Made by a program: the position numbers and the translations under genes. 64,000 nucleotides of DNA from CBDBEU01 sp965204565 (GTDB lineage Bacteria > Pseudomonadota > Alphaproteobacteria > Rhizobiales > TMED25): contig CBDBEU010000003.1 in NCBI GenBank assembly GCA_965204565.1, positions 186,001-250,000 on the forward strand, read 5' to 3'. Shown in pieces: positions 16,873 through 25,677 of this stretch. The notes beneath the pieces are model-generated. The model saw nothing but the letters and a program-made list of their open reading frames with translations. It made no database searches and was not told the DNA's origin. Each line of letters starts with the position of its first letter. Position 1 is the first letter of the stretch.

Positions 16873-17241
16873 GTGCCAGACGTGGCCGATATCCGCCTGA
16901 AGCGCGCCTATGAGGCGTCTGCGCCAGATGATGGTATGCGGATACTGGTCGAGCGGTTGTGGCCGCGGGGTGTGAAAAAGTCCGATGCGGCGATTGATCA
17001 TTGGGCAAAGGATGTTTCCCCCTCGCCTGAGCTACGCAAATGGTACGGGCACCGCCCGAAACTGTGGGAGGAGTTTCGCCTGCGCTATGCCGCCGAGCTT
17101 AGGCAGAACGCTGATGGTGTTGCGGGCTTACTTCAATTGTTCGCCAACGGCCGGGTGACTTTCGTGTTCGCGGCCAAGGACCGGGGTCGAAACAGTGCCG
17201 TGCTGCTACGCGATTTCCTGCTTGGCGGCGGCAAGCCTTGA
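16873..17241 (+). CDS. DUF488 family protein
   Basis: A roughly 122-residue protein of the YeaO-like DUF488 family: IRLKRAYEASAPDDGMRILV, ERLWPRGVKKSDAAIDHW, ELRKWYGHRPKLWEEF and a FVFAAKDRGRNSAVLLRDFL ending (most members have a THxNNAxVLRE-type motif at this site). The biochemical role of the family is not established; members often sit near stress or metal-resistance genes. GTG at 16873 gives the family length; ATG at 16801 would add 24 residues with no likeness to relatives. It follows the SDR remnant and precedes a hydrolase gene on the same strand. Confidence 0.75.
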   Translation: MPDVADIRLKRAYEASAPDDGMRILVERLWPRGVKKSDAAIDHWAKDVSPSPELRKWYGHRPKLWEEFRLRYAAELRQNADGVAGLLQLFANGRVTFVFAAKDRGRNSAVLLRDFLLGGGKP

Positions 17242-17365
17242 TCGAATTGATGTCAGCGGCGATAGTGACATTCAGCGCGCGAGCGGGATAATCAGACCAT
17301 ACAAGATCAACAATCTTCAATGGGCGGTGGTTGTTGCCCATGTGTCATTTCAAAGGGGGGGGGCC

Positions 17366-18586
17366 ATGACAATCCGCAAACTGCGTACCGAGCGCGACAG
17401 CCAGCAATGGATGCTCGATCTGGCGCTCAATATGCGCGGGCGGGTGCAGAACTTCGAGCGAGACGATTGGGAAACGCCAAAGCGCGCACACAATTATCGC
17501 ATGCTGCCGAAAATGTGGCGCGAGAAGGCCGAACATGACGAGGTGCTTGCAAAGAAAGCCCAGGCGCAAGGCTTCAACGCCACGGCTTGCGCCCATTATG
17601 ATCATGCGGTTGAAGGCTACCGCATGGCCCAGCACCCGATTTTTTTCGATGACAATCCGGTCAAGCTGGTGCTGTGCGCCAAACTCGACGAAATGGTCGA
17701 TCGGCGGTCGGAAGTTGCGCCCTATCCGATCGAGCGGGTGGAAGTCCCGTTCGACGACGGCAAAACGATTTCATGCCTGCTGCATCTGCTGCCAGACCGT
17801 CGCAAGGCGCCCTGCGTGATCTATGTTCCGGGCATGGATCAGACCAAGGAGGCCTATCCCAAGGCGGTCGGCAATCCGGCGATTGCCTGCGGCATGCACA
17901 TGATCTCGATGGACGGCCCGGGCCAGGGCAACTCGAATATCCAGAAAATCCGCGCGGCGGGCGATGCCTATGAACGTGCTGGCGCTGCGGTGATGGACTA
18001 TCTGCAAACCAGGCCCGAAATCGACAATGAGCGCATCGGAATTTACGGCATTTCGATGGGCAGCTACTGGTCGCTCAGACTGGCAAGCTATGACCACCGG
18101 GCCGCTGCTCTGGCAAGCGGCGTCGCCTGCTTTTATCCCAACAACACCATCTTCACCCAGTCATCGCCGCGCTTCAAACAGCAGTTCATGTACATGGCGG
18201 GCATGATCGACAATGAAGAAGCGTTTGATGCCATGGCGCGTGAAATGACGGTCGATGGGTATCTCGATAAGGTTTCATGCCCGACCCTCCTGGTCACCGG
18301 CGAATTCGATCCGCTATGTCCGCTGGAGGACGCAGTGCGCGCCTATGGCGATCTGACTTGCAATCGTGAGATGTGGGTGATCGAAAACCAGTTCCATCCC
18401 TTGTGGAACATCCCCAATCTCGGCGGGCTCGATTGTCACCACTATGTGATCGATTGGCTGCAGCGCGCACTGGTCAGCGGCACCACCAATTCCGAGCGCG
18501 TGGCCTATGTGAAAGAAGGTGGCGACGGGCCGTTTGGCGATTGCGAATGGCAGCCGCCTGTGGGGCCCGACGAGGCATATTTCTAA
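17366..18586 (+). CDS. Alpha/beta hydrolase (FrsA / 2,6-dihydroxypseudooxynicotine hydrolase-like)
   Basis: A 406-residue alpha/beta hydrolase. A helical N-terminal cap domain of about 130 residues precedes the core, which carries the nucleophile elbow GIYGISMGSYWSLRLASY (Ser in GISMGS), an Asp in LLVTGEFDPLCPLEDA and a His in the final helix region (LDCHHYVIDWL). The layout with an N-terminal cap matches esterase FrsA and the nicotine-pathway C-C hydrolase rather than small esterases. The substrate cannot be told. The start at 17366 follows a purine run (AAAGGGGGGGGG) acting as ribosome site; that G run is also a likely place for indel error, though the frame downstream is clean. Confidence 0.8.
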   Translation: MTIRKLRTERDSQQWMLDLALNMRGRVQNFERDDWETPKRAHNYRMLPKMWREKAEHDEVLAKKAQAQGFNATACAHYDHAVEGYRMAQHPIFFDDNPVKLVLCAKLDEMVDRRSEVAPYPIERVEVPFDDGKTISCLLHLLPDRRKAPCVIYVPGMDQTKEAYPKAVGNPAIACGMHMISMDGPGQGNSNIQKIRAAGDAYERAGAAVMDYLQTRPEIDNERIGIYGISMGSYWSLRLASYDHRAAALASGVACFYPNNTIFTQSSPRFKQQFMYMAGMIDNEEAFDAMAREMTVDGYLDKVSCPTLLVTGEFDPLCPLEDAVRAYGDLTCNREMWVIENQFHPLWNIPNLGGLDCHHYVIDWLQRALVSGTTNSERVAYVKEGGDGPFGDCEWQPPVGPDEAYF

Positions 18587-18619
18587 GACCGCCGGGGGCA
18601 CCCACCGGGGACAGCCGGG

Positions 18620-19306
18620 TCAGGCGAGATTTGCGAAATTTGAGGGGAACATCGCCCTTTTCGCCTGTTCGTCCATTTCGGTCTTGAAGCTGTGCCGGTC
18701 CTTGAGCGCGAGTGCGCGGGTGGCTGCCGGACGGGCGGAAATCTCCTCCACCAGCCGTGTGAGGGGGGTGAGCGGTGCTGCGTGCTCCTCGCCCATCACA
18801 TGCGCCGCCATACGCGCCCAGCCCCAAACCGCCATGTCGACAATGGTATAGGTGTCGCCAAGCATGTAGCGATTGTCCGCAAGGCGGCGGTCGAGAATGC
18901 CGTAATGCCGCTTGGCCTCAAACAGGTAACGGTTGATGGCGTAAGGGATCTTTTCCGGTGCGGAGTGGCGGAAGTGAACGGACTGTCCTGAAAACGGTCC
19001 AACGCCGGAAGCAATAAACATCAGCCACGAATAGAGGCTGGCATGGGCGCAGGGCGCCGGGGAGGGCAGGAAACGACCGTGCTTTTCGGCAAGATAGAGA
19101 AGAATGGCGTTTGAATCGAATACCGCAATGCCGTCATCGACGATGGCTGGCGCCTTGGCATTGGGATTGATTGCAAGATAATCCGGCTTGTGCTGGTCGC
19201 CTTTTCTGGTGTCGAGCGGCACCAGTTCATAGTCGATGCCCAACTCCTCGAGCATCAAGGCCACCTTCATCGGGTTCGGCGCGGCGTTGTAGTAAAATTT
19301 GAGCAC
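18620..19306 (-). CDS. Glutathione S-transferase family protein
   Basis: A 228-residue cytosolic GST. The thioredoxin-fold half has FYYNAAPNPMKVALMLEELG, the cis-Pro strand NPNAKAPAIVDDG and the glutathione gamma-Glu contact FDSNAILLYLAEKHG (Ser in DSN). The helical C-terminal half contains YMLGDTYTIVDMAVWGWA with the N-capping Asp. It resembles Ure2p/YghU- or YfcG-like bacterial GSTs, but the exact class is uncertain. The start is GTG at 19306 with AGGAG 7 bases upstream; the frame extends further but without a site. It converges on the hydrolase gene. Confidence 0.85.
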   Translation of the reverse strand: MLKFYYNAAPNPMKVALMLEELGIDYELVPLDTRKGDQHKPDYLAINPNAKAPAIVDDGIAVFDSNAILLYLAEKHGRFLPSPAPCAHASLYSWLMFIASGVGPFSGQSVHFRHSAPEKIPYAINRYLFEAKRHYGILDRRLADNRYMLGDTYTIVDMAVWGWARMAAHVMGEEHAAPLTPLTRLVEEISARPAATRALALKDRHSFKTEMDEQAKRAMFPSNFANLA

Positions 19307-19413
19307 GTGAAGTCTCCTGGTTCTGCGATCGGAATGCTCGCAAGGCGTCAAGCTGTCCACCATTGCACTATGCCTTGCAAGCTCTGGAATGTACAACCGA
19401 CGCGCAGATCTTG

Positions 19414-20157
19414 TCAGATGCGCTCGTTACGGCGCGCCTGTGCTGCTTGCCTTGGCTTGAAAACGACATTGTTGCTCAGCACTGTGACATCAGGATCTTC
19501 AAGGGCATCAAGAGCCGGCATCCACCGCCGATCGACAAGAATGGATGCTTCGTAATCGAGCAACTGAACAATCTTCATGATTTCGGCGCGGCTGTCGTGC
19601 CAATTGAGCATCAACTCGGCCAGTATATTGGGGCGGCAGCGCTTTATTGTCTCAAGCGCACCTTCTATGACCTCGATTTCGGCTCCCTCGACATCGATCT
19701 TGATGAATCCCACACCGTCAAGACCGAAACTGTTGAGTGTCGCGACGGTGACCTGGTGCTCGGTATTTGCTTGGTCGGGGTAGAGATTTCCGAGATTTCC
19801 AACGAGATGGCTATCAATGCCGCGTTTCGATTGAGGGATGAAGAAGGTTTCGCGGCCTTCCCGGTTGGTCAATGCGACTTCATGCACCGTCACTTTCGAA
19901 CCGAGTTTCCGGCGGGCAAAACTGACAAGGTCCGCATTGGGTTCAAACGCGACGACCCGGCTTGCGATCTTCGACAGTGCCCAGCTGTAATATCCGCGGT
20001 TGCAACCGACATCGACTGCCGTGCACCCAACAGGCACGATATCATGCAGGATCGCGAGCTCTGGTTCGCCCTTGCGAACTTCCCTGGCGATCTTGTGAGC
20101 GTAGTAAATGTTTGCAGGAAGAAACCCTTTGACCTGGTCTTCGATTGACAGCGCCAT
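19414..20157 (-). CDS. FkbM-family methyltransferase
   Basis: A 247-residue SAM-dependent methyltransferase. The SAM-binding motif is AVDVGCNRGYYSWALSK (residues about 55-70), followed by VVAFEPNADLVSFARR, and the FkbM-defining motif is GVGFIKIDVEGAEIEVIEGA. FkbM enzymes O-methylate sugars or polyketides. A surface glycan is a reasonable guess, because a glycosyltransferase and a DegT aminotransferase occur elsewhere in the window, but no glycan cluster surrounds this gene. The start at 20157 (MALSIEDQVKGF) is the first Met with a family-like N-terminus. It lies next to a tRNA-Leu gene. Confidence 0.85.
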   Translation of the reverse strand: MALSIEDQVKGFLPANIYYAHKIAREVRKGEPELAILHDIVPVGCTAVDVGCNRGYYSWALSKIASRVVAFEPNADLVSFARRKLGSKVTVHEVALTNREGRETFFIPQSKRGIDSHLVGNLGNLYPDQANTEHQVTVATLNSFGLDGVGFIKIDVEGAEIEVIEGALETIKRCRPNILAELMLNWHDSRAEIMKIVQLLDYEASILVDRRWMPALDALEDPDVTVLSNNVVFKPRQAAQARRNERI

Positions 20158-20287
20158 GGCATGTTTATCCGATTGGTAATTCGGCAAAAAAGTTTGTGAC
20201 GAGACAATGCCCAACCTGCCCGCACAGTGATTGCAGGCTAATAGGTAACCTGGCTCGTCATTCGGAGGCTGAACTCGCTGAAATGAT

Positions 20288-20374
20288 TGGTGCCCCTGGC
20301 CGGACTCGAACCAGCACGTCCTTGCGGACAACAGATTTTGAGTCTGCCGCGTCTACCAATTCCGCCACAGGGGC
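20288..20374 (-). tRNA. tRNA-Leu (CAA)
   Basis: The complementary strand gives an 87-nt class II tRNA: acceptor GCCCCTG with CAGGGGC, D arm GGCGGAATTGGTAGACGC, anticodon loop CTCAAAA (CAA), a long variable arm TGTCCGCAAGGACGT, T arm GGTTCGAGTCC and an encoded CCA. The large variable arm and the anticodon fix it as leucine. Confidence 0.95.
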
Positions 20375-20508
20375 TTGCCGCGCCTCGATATCATGCGAAG
20401 CGCGCGGATCATATCGGTGCATGGCACGGGGTCAACCGCGCCGATGGCAAAAATGCGCCCGCTGCCGCTGAATGAGCGGTGGTGCATAGGGGCAAGAAGG
20501 CCTTCAGC

Positions 20509-20847
20509 TCACAATGCCTCGTTGCCGGTTTCCCCGGTGCGGATTCTGATCGCGGATTCCACATCCCATACAAAGATCTTGCCGTCGCCGATTTTTCCGG
20601 TCTGGGCAGCGGCGGCGATGGTGTCGACAGCCTGTTGCGCCACAGCGTCATCGACCACCACTTCGATCTTCAACTTCGGTAAATAATTGATCTGGTACTC
20701 GGCGCCCCGATAGATCTCGGTATGGCCCTTTTGCCGGCCATAACCGCGAACCTCCGTCACCGTCATGCCCTGCACTTCCATTCCTGTCAGTGCCTCGCGC
20801 ACATGATCGAGGCGGTATGGCTGAATGATTGCTGAAACCATTTTCAT
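20509..20847 (-). CDS. glnK: Nitrogen regulatory protein P-II (GlnK-type)
   Basis: A 112-residue PII protein, the exact family length. The T-loop RQKGHTEIYRGAEYQINYLP places Tyr51, the uridylylation site, in the normal position; the B-loop is TGKIGDGKIFVWDVE and the C-terminal region is IRIRTGETGNEAL. PII proteins sense 2-oxoglutarate, ATP and glutamine and bind target proteins such as AmtB. The gene lies 22 bases downstream of amtB on the same strand, so GlnK rather than GlnB is likely. In most bacteria glnK comes before amtB; here the order is reversed. The start at 20847 is chosen from the conserved MKMVSAII N-terminus. Confidence 0.94.
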   Translation of the reverse strand: MKMVSAIIQPYRLDHVREALTGMEVQGMTVTEVRGYGRQKGHTEIYRGAEYQINYLPKLKIEVVVDDAVAQQAVDTIAAAAQTGKIGDGKIFVWDVESAIRIRTGETGNEAL

Positions 20848-20869
20848 GAGTGAATTCCCTGCTCGCGCA

Positions 20870-22087
20870 TTAGAGTTTGTAACCGGTTTCGCCATGGGCC
20901 GTGTAGTCGAGGCCCTCGACTTCTTCTTCCTCGTTCACTCTGAGCCCGACCAGGAGCTGGGTGATCTTGATCAGCACAAAAGTGGCGACGGCCGACCAGA
21001 CGAGCGTTGCGGCAATGCCGATCAACTGGGCGACAAGCTGGTCACCCACACCAACGCCTTCATCAAGACCAATGCCGCCAAGCACCGGAAGAATGAGGAT
21101 CGCGGTAAGAAGCGTTCCGGTGGCACCGCCGACGCCATGGACTGCCAGAACGTCAAGGGAGTCATCAATGTGGAAGGTGCGCTTTACAACATCCACTGCG
21201 AGATAGCAGATGATCCCGCCGGCAAGGCCCAGAACCACACCGCCAATGGGGCCGATGAAACCCGAGGCCGGTGTCACGGTGGCAAGACCGGCAATGGTGC
21301 CGGTCACGAGGCCGACCAGGCTCGGCTTGCCGAACCGCGCCCATTCAATCACCAGCCAGACAAGCGATGCCGTGGCCGCGGAAAGATGGGTGACCAGCAA
21401 CGCCATGCCCGCATCAGCGCCGGCGGCCAGGGCGCTGCCGGCATTGAAGCCGAACCAGCCGACCCACAACATCGCCGCGCCGACCATCACCATCCAGGGA
21501 GCATGCGGCGGTTCGTTTTGTTCGGGAAAACCGCTTCTCGAACCCAGCACCGCCGCGACCACGAGGGCCGATACACCGGCTGTCACATGAACCACGATGC
21601 CACCGGCGAAATCCTTGACGCCCAGTTCGGACAGCCAGCCGCCACCCCAAACCCAGTGTGCAACAGGAGAATAGACGACAAGCAGCCAAAGAGCGGAAAA
21701 CAACAGAACCGCACCGAATTTGATGCGCTCCACATAGGCGCCAACGATCAACGCCGGGGTAATGATGGCGAAAGTCATCTGGAAGGAGAAGAATACTGTT
21801 TCGGGAATGGTTGTGCCTGGAAATACCGCGTCGCGCTCAACACCGGACAGAAAAGCCTTGCCCAAGCCCCCCACCAGTCCGCTGCCGTCCGCAAATGCCA
21901 GTGAATAAGCGCACACAAACCAGAGCACGGATGCGCCGCAGCAAATCGCCGAACAATGCATCAGCACCGATAGAATGTTACGTGATCTGACGAGCCCGCC
22001 ATAAAACAGCGCGAGCCCCGGCATGGTCATAAACAGAACCAGCGCGGTGGCAGTCAGAACCCACGCCGTGTTGCCTGAATCAATCAT
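20870..22087 (-). CDS. amtB: Ammonium transporter AmtB
   Basis: A 405-residue inner-membrane ammonium channel with about eleven membrane segments. Recognisable blocks are GLALFYGGLVRSRNILSVLM, the pore His pair in GGIVVHVTAGVSALV and VLAVHGVGGATGTLL, and the gate segment WVGWFGFNAGSALAA. The start MIDSGNTAWVL has a GGGGGA site 5-6 bases before it, and the N-terminal signal peptide that some homologues carry is absent. The C-terminal tail (LRVNEEEEVEGLDYTAHGE) matches the PII-binding tail. It is transcribed with glnK. I looked for a sigma-54 promoter upstream and saw no convincing match. Confidence 0.95.
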   Translation of the reverse strand: MIDSGNTAWVLTATALVLFMTMPGLALFYGGLVRSRNILSVLMHCSAICCGASVLWFVCAYSLAFADGSGLVGGLGKAFLSGVERDAVFPGTTIPETVFFSFQMTFAIITPALIVGAYVERIKFGAVLLFSALWLLVVYSPVAHWVWGGGWLSELGVKDFAGGIVVHVTAGVSALVVAAVLGSRSGFPEQNEPPHAPWMVMVGAAMLWVGWFGFNAGSALAAGADAGMALLVTHLSAATASLVWLVIEWARFGKPSLVGLVTGTIAGLATVTPASGFIGPIGGVVLGLAGGIICYLAVDVVKRTFHIDDSLDVLAVHGVGGATGTLLTAILILPVLGGIGLDEGVGVGDQLVAQLIGIAATLVWSAVATFVLIKITQLLVGLRVNEEEEVEGLDYTAHGETGYKL

Positions 22088-22351
22088 AATGTCCCCCAAG
22101 AATATTCCGCTGCAGTGGCATTCGCCGACGCTAACTTTAGGCAGTTGGCGGCAATGTGACCATAGGTGCGTGCGGATTGCTTGCGTAGCCGGTGGACACT
22201 CCCGGGCCAGCACATTAGAGGTTTGCGCGGCAAAGCTGTCTGCGGGCTGATCTCAGCCCACTTTGCCATTGATCGCGGCAATCGCGGTTCGCGTCCGGTG
22301 GCAACGGTCAGGGCGAGGCTGCGCAAAACCGAAACGGGCTCGTAAATTCAG

Positions 22352-22933
22352 ATGCTGCGCAGCCTTTATGACTGGACATTGGCGTTGGCCGCTCACCCCA
22401 GAGCCCGGTGGGCGCTTGGCGGGATCTCATTTGCGGAAAGTTCGTTCTTTCCGGTTCCGCCAGACGTGATGTTGATCCCGATGGTGATTGCCGAGCGGGC
22501 GCGGGCCTGGTCGCTGGCGCTGATCACCACCTTGACGTCGGTGATCGGCGGTCTGGCTGGCTATGCAATCGGCTATTATCTGTTTGATGTGGCCGGTGAG
22601 CCGATCATCCGCTTCTATGGCGCCGAACAGGGCTTTGCCACATTGCGGGACTGGTACAATGAATGGGGCGCGTGGATTGTATTTGCCGCAGGGCTGACGC
22701 CGATCCCCTACAAGATCTTCACCATCTTCAGCGGTGTGACGCAGTTAGATATTGTGGTTTTCTCAATTGCCAGTCTGGCGTCGCGCGGCACGCGGTTTTT
22801 TGCTGTTGCCGGCATTCTTTACTGGCTCGGGCCGCCGATCCGCGAATTCATCGAACGCCGCCTGGGGCTGGTCTTTGCCATTTTCGTGATTGGCCTTTTC
22901 GGTGGCTTCGTGGTGGTGAAATACTTCATCTGA
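22352..22933 (+). CDS. YqaA-family membrane protein (DedA/SNARE-associated superfamily)
   Basis: A 193-residue membrane protein of the YqaA branch of the DedA superfamily. It has FAESSFFPVPPDVMLIPMV near the N-terminus, a glycine-rich re-entrant segment (LTSVIGGLAGYAIGYYLF) and AAGLTPIPYKIFTIFSGV in the second half, the usual pair of half-helices. Family members are linked to phospholipid flipping or membrane homeostasis; this exact branch is untested. In relatives it is followed directly by dsbB. Here an IS5-family element separates the two. No strong ribosome site precedes the ATG. Confidence 0.85.
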   Translation: MLRSLYDWTLALAAHPRARWALGGISFAESSFFPVPPDVMLIPMVIAERARAWSLALITTLTSVIGGLAGYAIGYYLFDVAGEPIIRFYGAEQGFATLRDWYNEWGAWIVFAAGLTPIPYKIFTIFSGVTQLDIVVFSIASLASRGTRFFAVAGILYWLGPPIREFIERRLGLVFAIFVIGLFGGFVVVKYFI

Positions 22934-22960
22934 CAAGCGGGTCGTGATCAAGATGCCTAG

Positions 22961-23795
22961 GTTCAGGACCCATTAATTTGCATTGAAGTGCGATTTCTGA
23001 TTCAGGATGGCAAAGGCGTTTGCCATGTCGGATCTGTTTCTGCTCTCACGCGCTCAAATGTCAAAGATCGAGCCATTCTTCCCCAGGTCCAACGGAGTTG
23101 CCCGGGGGATGATCGTCGTGTTGTGTCAGGCATCGTCTGCGTGCTGAAGCACGGGCCTGCAATGGAAGGACGCAGCTGCGGCCTGCGGCCCGCACAAGAC
23201 GCTCTGCAGTCGCTTTCGACGCTGGACCGAATTCGGTGTGTTCGACAAGATTTTCAGTCACCTGACTGCTTCTGACGGGCCACCCGATACGCTGGTGATT
23301 GATGCAACACACTTGAAGGCTCATCGCACCGCGTCGAGCCTTCTGAAAGGGGGTCTTCCCCGCCACATCGGGCGCACAAAAGGCGGGCCGAACACCAGAC
23401 TCCATGCCGTCTGCGATGGCGACGAACGACCGCCGGCCATGTGCCTGACGGCTGGCCAGCTGTCGGATCATATCGGTGCGAAGCTCTTGTATCCGGGTCT
23501 TTGTGATAGCGTCAAAGCTATAATGATCGCAGATAAGAGATACGATTCAGACGATGATTGCGCGGCGCTGAAAGCCGGGGGGATCACCCCATGCATTCCG
23601 CCCCGAACAGGACGAAAGGCACCCGCTTCCTTCTGCAACATTCAATACAAACAGCGCCATAAGGTTGAGAACATGTTCGCACCGCTCAAGGACTGGCGCC
23701 GCATCGCAACGCGATATGACCGGCGGTCAGACGCCTTCATGGCCGCAATCACAATGGCAGCCATCCTCATATGGTGGCTTTAATGAGCCCTGAGC
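22961..23795 (+). mobile_element. IS427-like element of the IS5 family, copy a (decayed transposase)
   Basis: About 835 bases, with terminal repeats GTTCAGGACCCATTAA and, from the other end, GCTCAGGGCTCATTAA, flanked by CTAG at 22957-22960 and CTAA at 23796-23799, an almost perfect CTAR target duplication. The transposase is split over several frames: MSDLFLLSRAQMSKIEPFFP from 23024, then DDRRVVSGIVCVLKHG, then WTEFGVFDKIFSHLTASDG to the end (FKKHKVENMF-like block, KDWRRIATRYDRR, IWWL) with stop TAA at 23781-23783. Two extra shifts beyond the normal one make this copy inactive. It sits between a yqaA-type gene and dsbB. Confidence 0.85.
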
Positions 23796-24298
23796 CTAAA
23801 TTGACTGTCCAATCAGCGGCGTTGCTGGCAGCGCTGGGCGCATTTGCAACCATCGCGGGGGCATGGTGGTTTGAGCTCATCGTCGGACTTGAGCCCTGTC
23901 CGCTGTGCCTTGAGCAGCGTCTGCCTTTCTACACGGGCGTGCCGATTGCCGTTGTCGCGTTTGTTCTGGCACGCTCCGGCTGCGCCCGGTCAGCCGGCAT
24001 ATTGCTCGCCGTCTTTGCGTTGATCATGGTCTATGGTGCCGGCCTTGGGCTCTACCATTCCGGCATTGAATGGGAGTGGTGGGCAGGACCCGCAGCATGC
24101 AGTGGAGGCGGCGAGATACCGAGCGATGCCGGTTCGCTGCTGGAAAGTCTCAGCCAGGTCAGGGTGCCCAGTTGCGATGAGGCGCCGTGGAGGCTGTTTG
24201 GCCTGTCGCTTGCCGGATACAACGTGCTCCTGTCCATAGCACTGGCGCTGATCGCAACGTCTGGTGCCATTCGCGCATTGAGGCCGCCTAGCCAGTGA
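23783..24298 (+). CDS. dsbB: Disulfide bond formation protein DsbB-like, start codon inside an IS end
   Basis: A 171-residue four-helix membrane protein that passes electrons from DsbA to quinone. The first periplasmic CXXC is LEPCPLCLEQRLPFY; the second cysteine pair is AACSGGGEI and RVPSCDEAP, with the conserved LGLYHSGIEWEWW before it. The IS5-family element ends at 23795, so codons 1-4 (MSPE) come from the IS terminal repeat. The ATG overlaps the transposase stop as TAATG. The original start was evidently replaced when the IS landed, and the IS end restored translation. The remaining reading frame is intact, which suggests continued selection. Confidence 0.88.
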   Translation: MSPEPKLTVQSAALLAALGAFATIAGAWWFELIVGLEPCPLCLEQRLPFYTGVPIAVVAFVLARSGCARSAGILLAVFALIMVYGAGLGLYHSGIEWEWWAGPAACSGGGEIPSDAGSLLESLSQVRVPSCDEAPWRLFGLSLAGYNVLLSIALALIATSGAIRALRPPSQ

Positions 24299-24308
24299 TC
24301 CGACCGAC

Positions 24309-24869
24309 TTACGGATCGAGCTCGGTGTCCCAGTACAGAAAGTCCTGCCAGCTTTCGTGCAGATAGTTGGGCGGAAACATACGGCCATTGCGGTGCAGAT
24401 CATGCACGGTCGGGCGGTGTGGGGTCTGTGCTGGCCACATCTTCGCCTGGTGCGTCAACTCGCCGCCCTTGGCAAGATTGCACTTGCTGCACGCGGCAAC
24501 GACATTCTCCCATGTGGTCATGCCGCCCAGCGAACGCGGGATGACATGGTCAAAGGTCAGATCTTCCTTGCCATCTCCGCAATATTGGCAGCTAAAACGA
24601 TCGCGCAGAAACACATTGAACCGGGTAAACGCCGGATAGCGTGCCGAGCGGACATAGGTCTTGAGCGATACCACGCTCGGAATCTGAATCTCGAAGGAGG
24701 GGCTGCGGACCGTGCGGTCGTAGTAGGACAGAATATTGACCCGATCGAGAAAAACCGCCTTGATCGAGACCTGCCAAGCCCACAATGACAATGGATAATA
24801 GCTGAGTGGCCGGTAATCGGCATTGAGGACCAGTGCCGGACAGGATTCAACCGAGGCTGTCATACTCAC
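24309..24869 (-). CDS. HNH endonuclease domain protein
   Basis: A 186-residue HNH protein common in Hyphomicrobiales. The N-terminal part is ALVLNADYRPLSYYPLSLWA; the HNH core is FSCQYCGDGKEDLTFDHVIP (CxxC and the His-Asp/His pair), then ENVVAACSKCNLAKGG with the second CxxC and Asn. The zinc cysteines and catalytic His are all present. The role is unknown; the genes are chromosomal, single-copy and conserved, not restriction-linked. GTG at 24869 has GGGAG six bases upstream and is preferred over ATG at 24863. It converges on dsbB. Confidence 0.85.
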   Translation of the reverse strand: MSMTASVESCPALVLNADYRPLSYYPLSLWAWQVSIKAVFLDRVNILSYYDRTVRSPSFEIQIPSVVSLKTYVRSARYPAFTRFNVFLRDRFSCQYCGDGKEDLTFDHVIPRSLGGMTTWENVVAACSKCNLAKGGELTHQAKMWPAQTPHRPTVHDLHRNGRMFPPNYLHESWQDFLYWDTELDP

Positions 24870-25008
24870 AACCGGCTCCCAACATCAGACAACTCCTCAC
24901 CCGAATATCCATTTCGAGCCGCATCGCCTCAATCGAATAATTGCGGCAGGTGTTTGATACTACATGGTGGATGGCAGAATTGTGAAGCGTGAGCCGGAAG
25001 CCGGAGCT

Positions 25009-25677
25009 TCAGCGAACACCGGCGGCAGTAAAACCGTCGGACAGGAATGTCCCTCCCATGGTGATCGATGGCCCGTCAATGCCGTGGCCGACGCTGTTAC
25101 GGATGTGCCATTCGACGGGCACTTCAACGCCGTTGAGAGCCGCGGTGGCAAGGAACAGGGATTCCACCGGCACCACCTGATCGGCGTCACCATGGACCAG
25201 CAGAACGGGTGGTTTTGCGGAGATCTCCCGGGCCAGTGTTTCAGGCGATGCCAACGTGCCTGAATAGCCGACTATCGCGGCTGGCGAATGTGTCCGGCGT
25301 AACCCCACCTGAAGCGCCATCATGGTGCCCTGGCTGAAGCCGACCAAGGCGAGTGCCGCGTCAGGCAGGCCAAGGCGCTCAAGCTCAGCGGCAATGGAAT
25401 CTTCAAGCATCGGACCAGTGCTGCGCGCGCCGACAGCCAATTCATCCGGGTCAATGCGGTTCAGCGCAAACTATTGATAACCCAACGGCGCTCCCGCGCA
25501 GGGCTCAGGTCCGTGCGGTGAGACGAAGGCGGTATCGGGCAAGGCGGCGGCCCATTCGCGTCCGAGGCCGATCGGATCGTTGCCGTCGGCGCCGAAGCCA
25601 TGGACCAGCACCACCAGTTGGCAGACCTGGCCGCCGGATGCAGGCGCAAGGCGCGGCCCATCAAGAATAGTGCTCAA
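25009..25677 (-). pseudogene. Phospholipase/carboxylesterase, in-frame amber stop
   Basis: An alpha/beta hydrolase of the carboxylesterase (abhydrolase_2) family, 222 codons if read through: QLVVLVHGFGADGNDPIGLG, VSPHGPEP, the nucleophile elbow LALVGFSQGTMMALQVGLRR, the Asp in VLLVHGDADQVVPVES and the His in SVGHGID. All catalytic residues survive. At 25471-25473 a TAG interrupts GYQ*FALNR, where relatives have Trp (TGG to TAG). The TTG start at 25677 overlaps the stop of the glycosylase gene upstream as TTGA, so the two were coupled. With the core otherwise clean, this is a recent loss. Confidence 0.8.

Noticed and set aside
22088..22351. Sigma-54 promoter upstream of amtB
   Set aside because: No GG and GC pair with the right spacing and flanks was found on the amtB strand.
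22961..23795. Programmed frameshift in the IS427-like transposase
   Set aside because: Relatives use one shift, but this copy needs at least two at other places, so it is decay.
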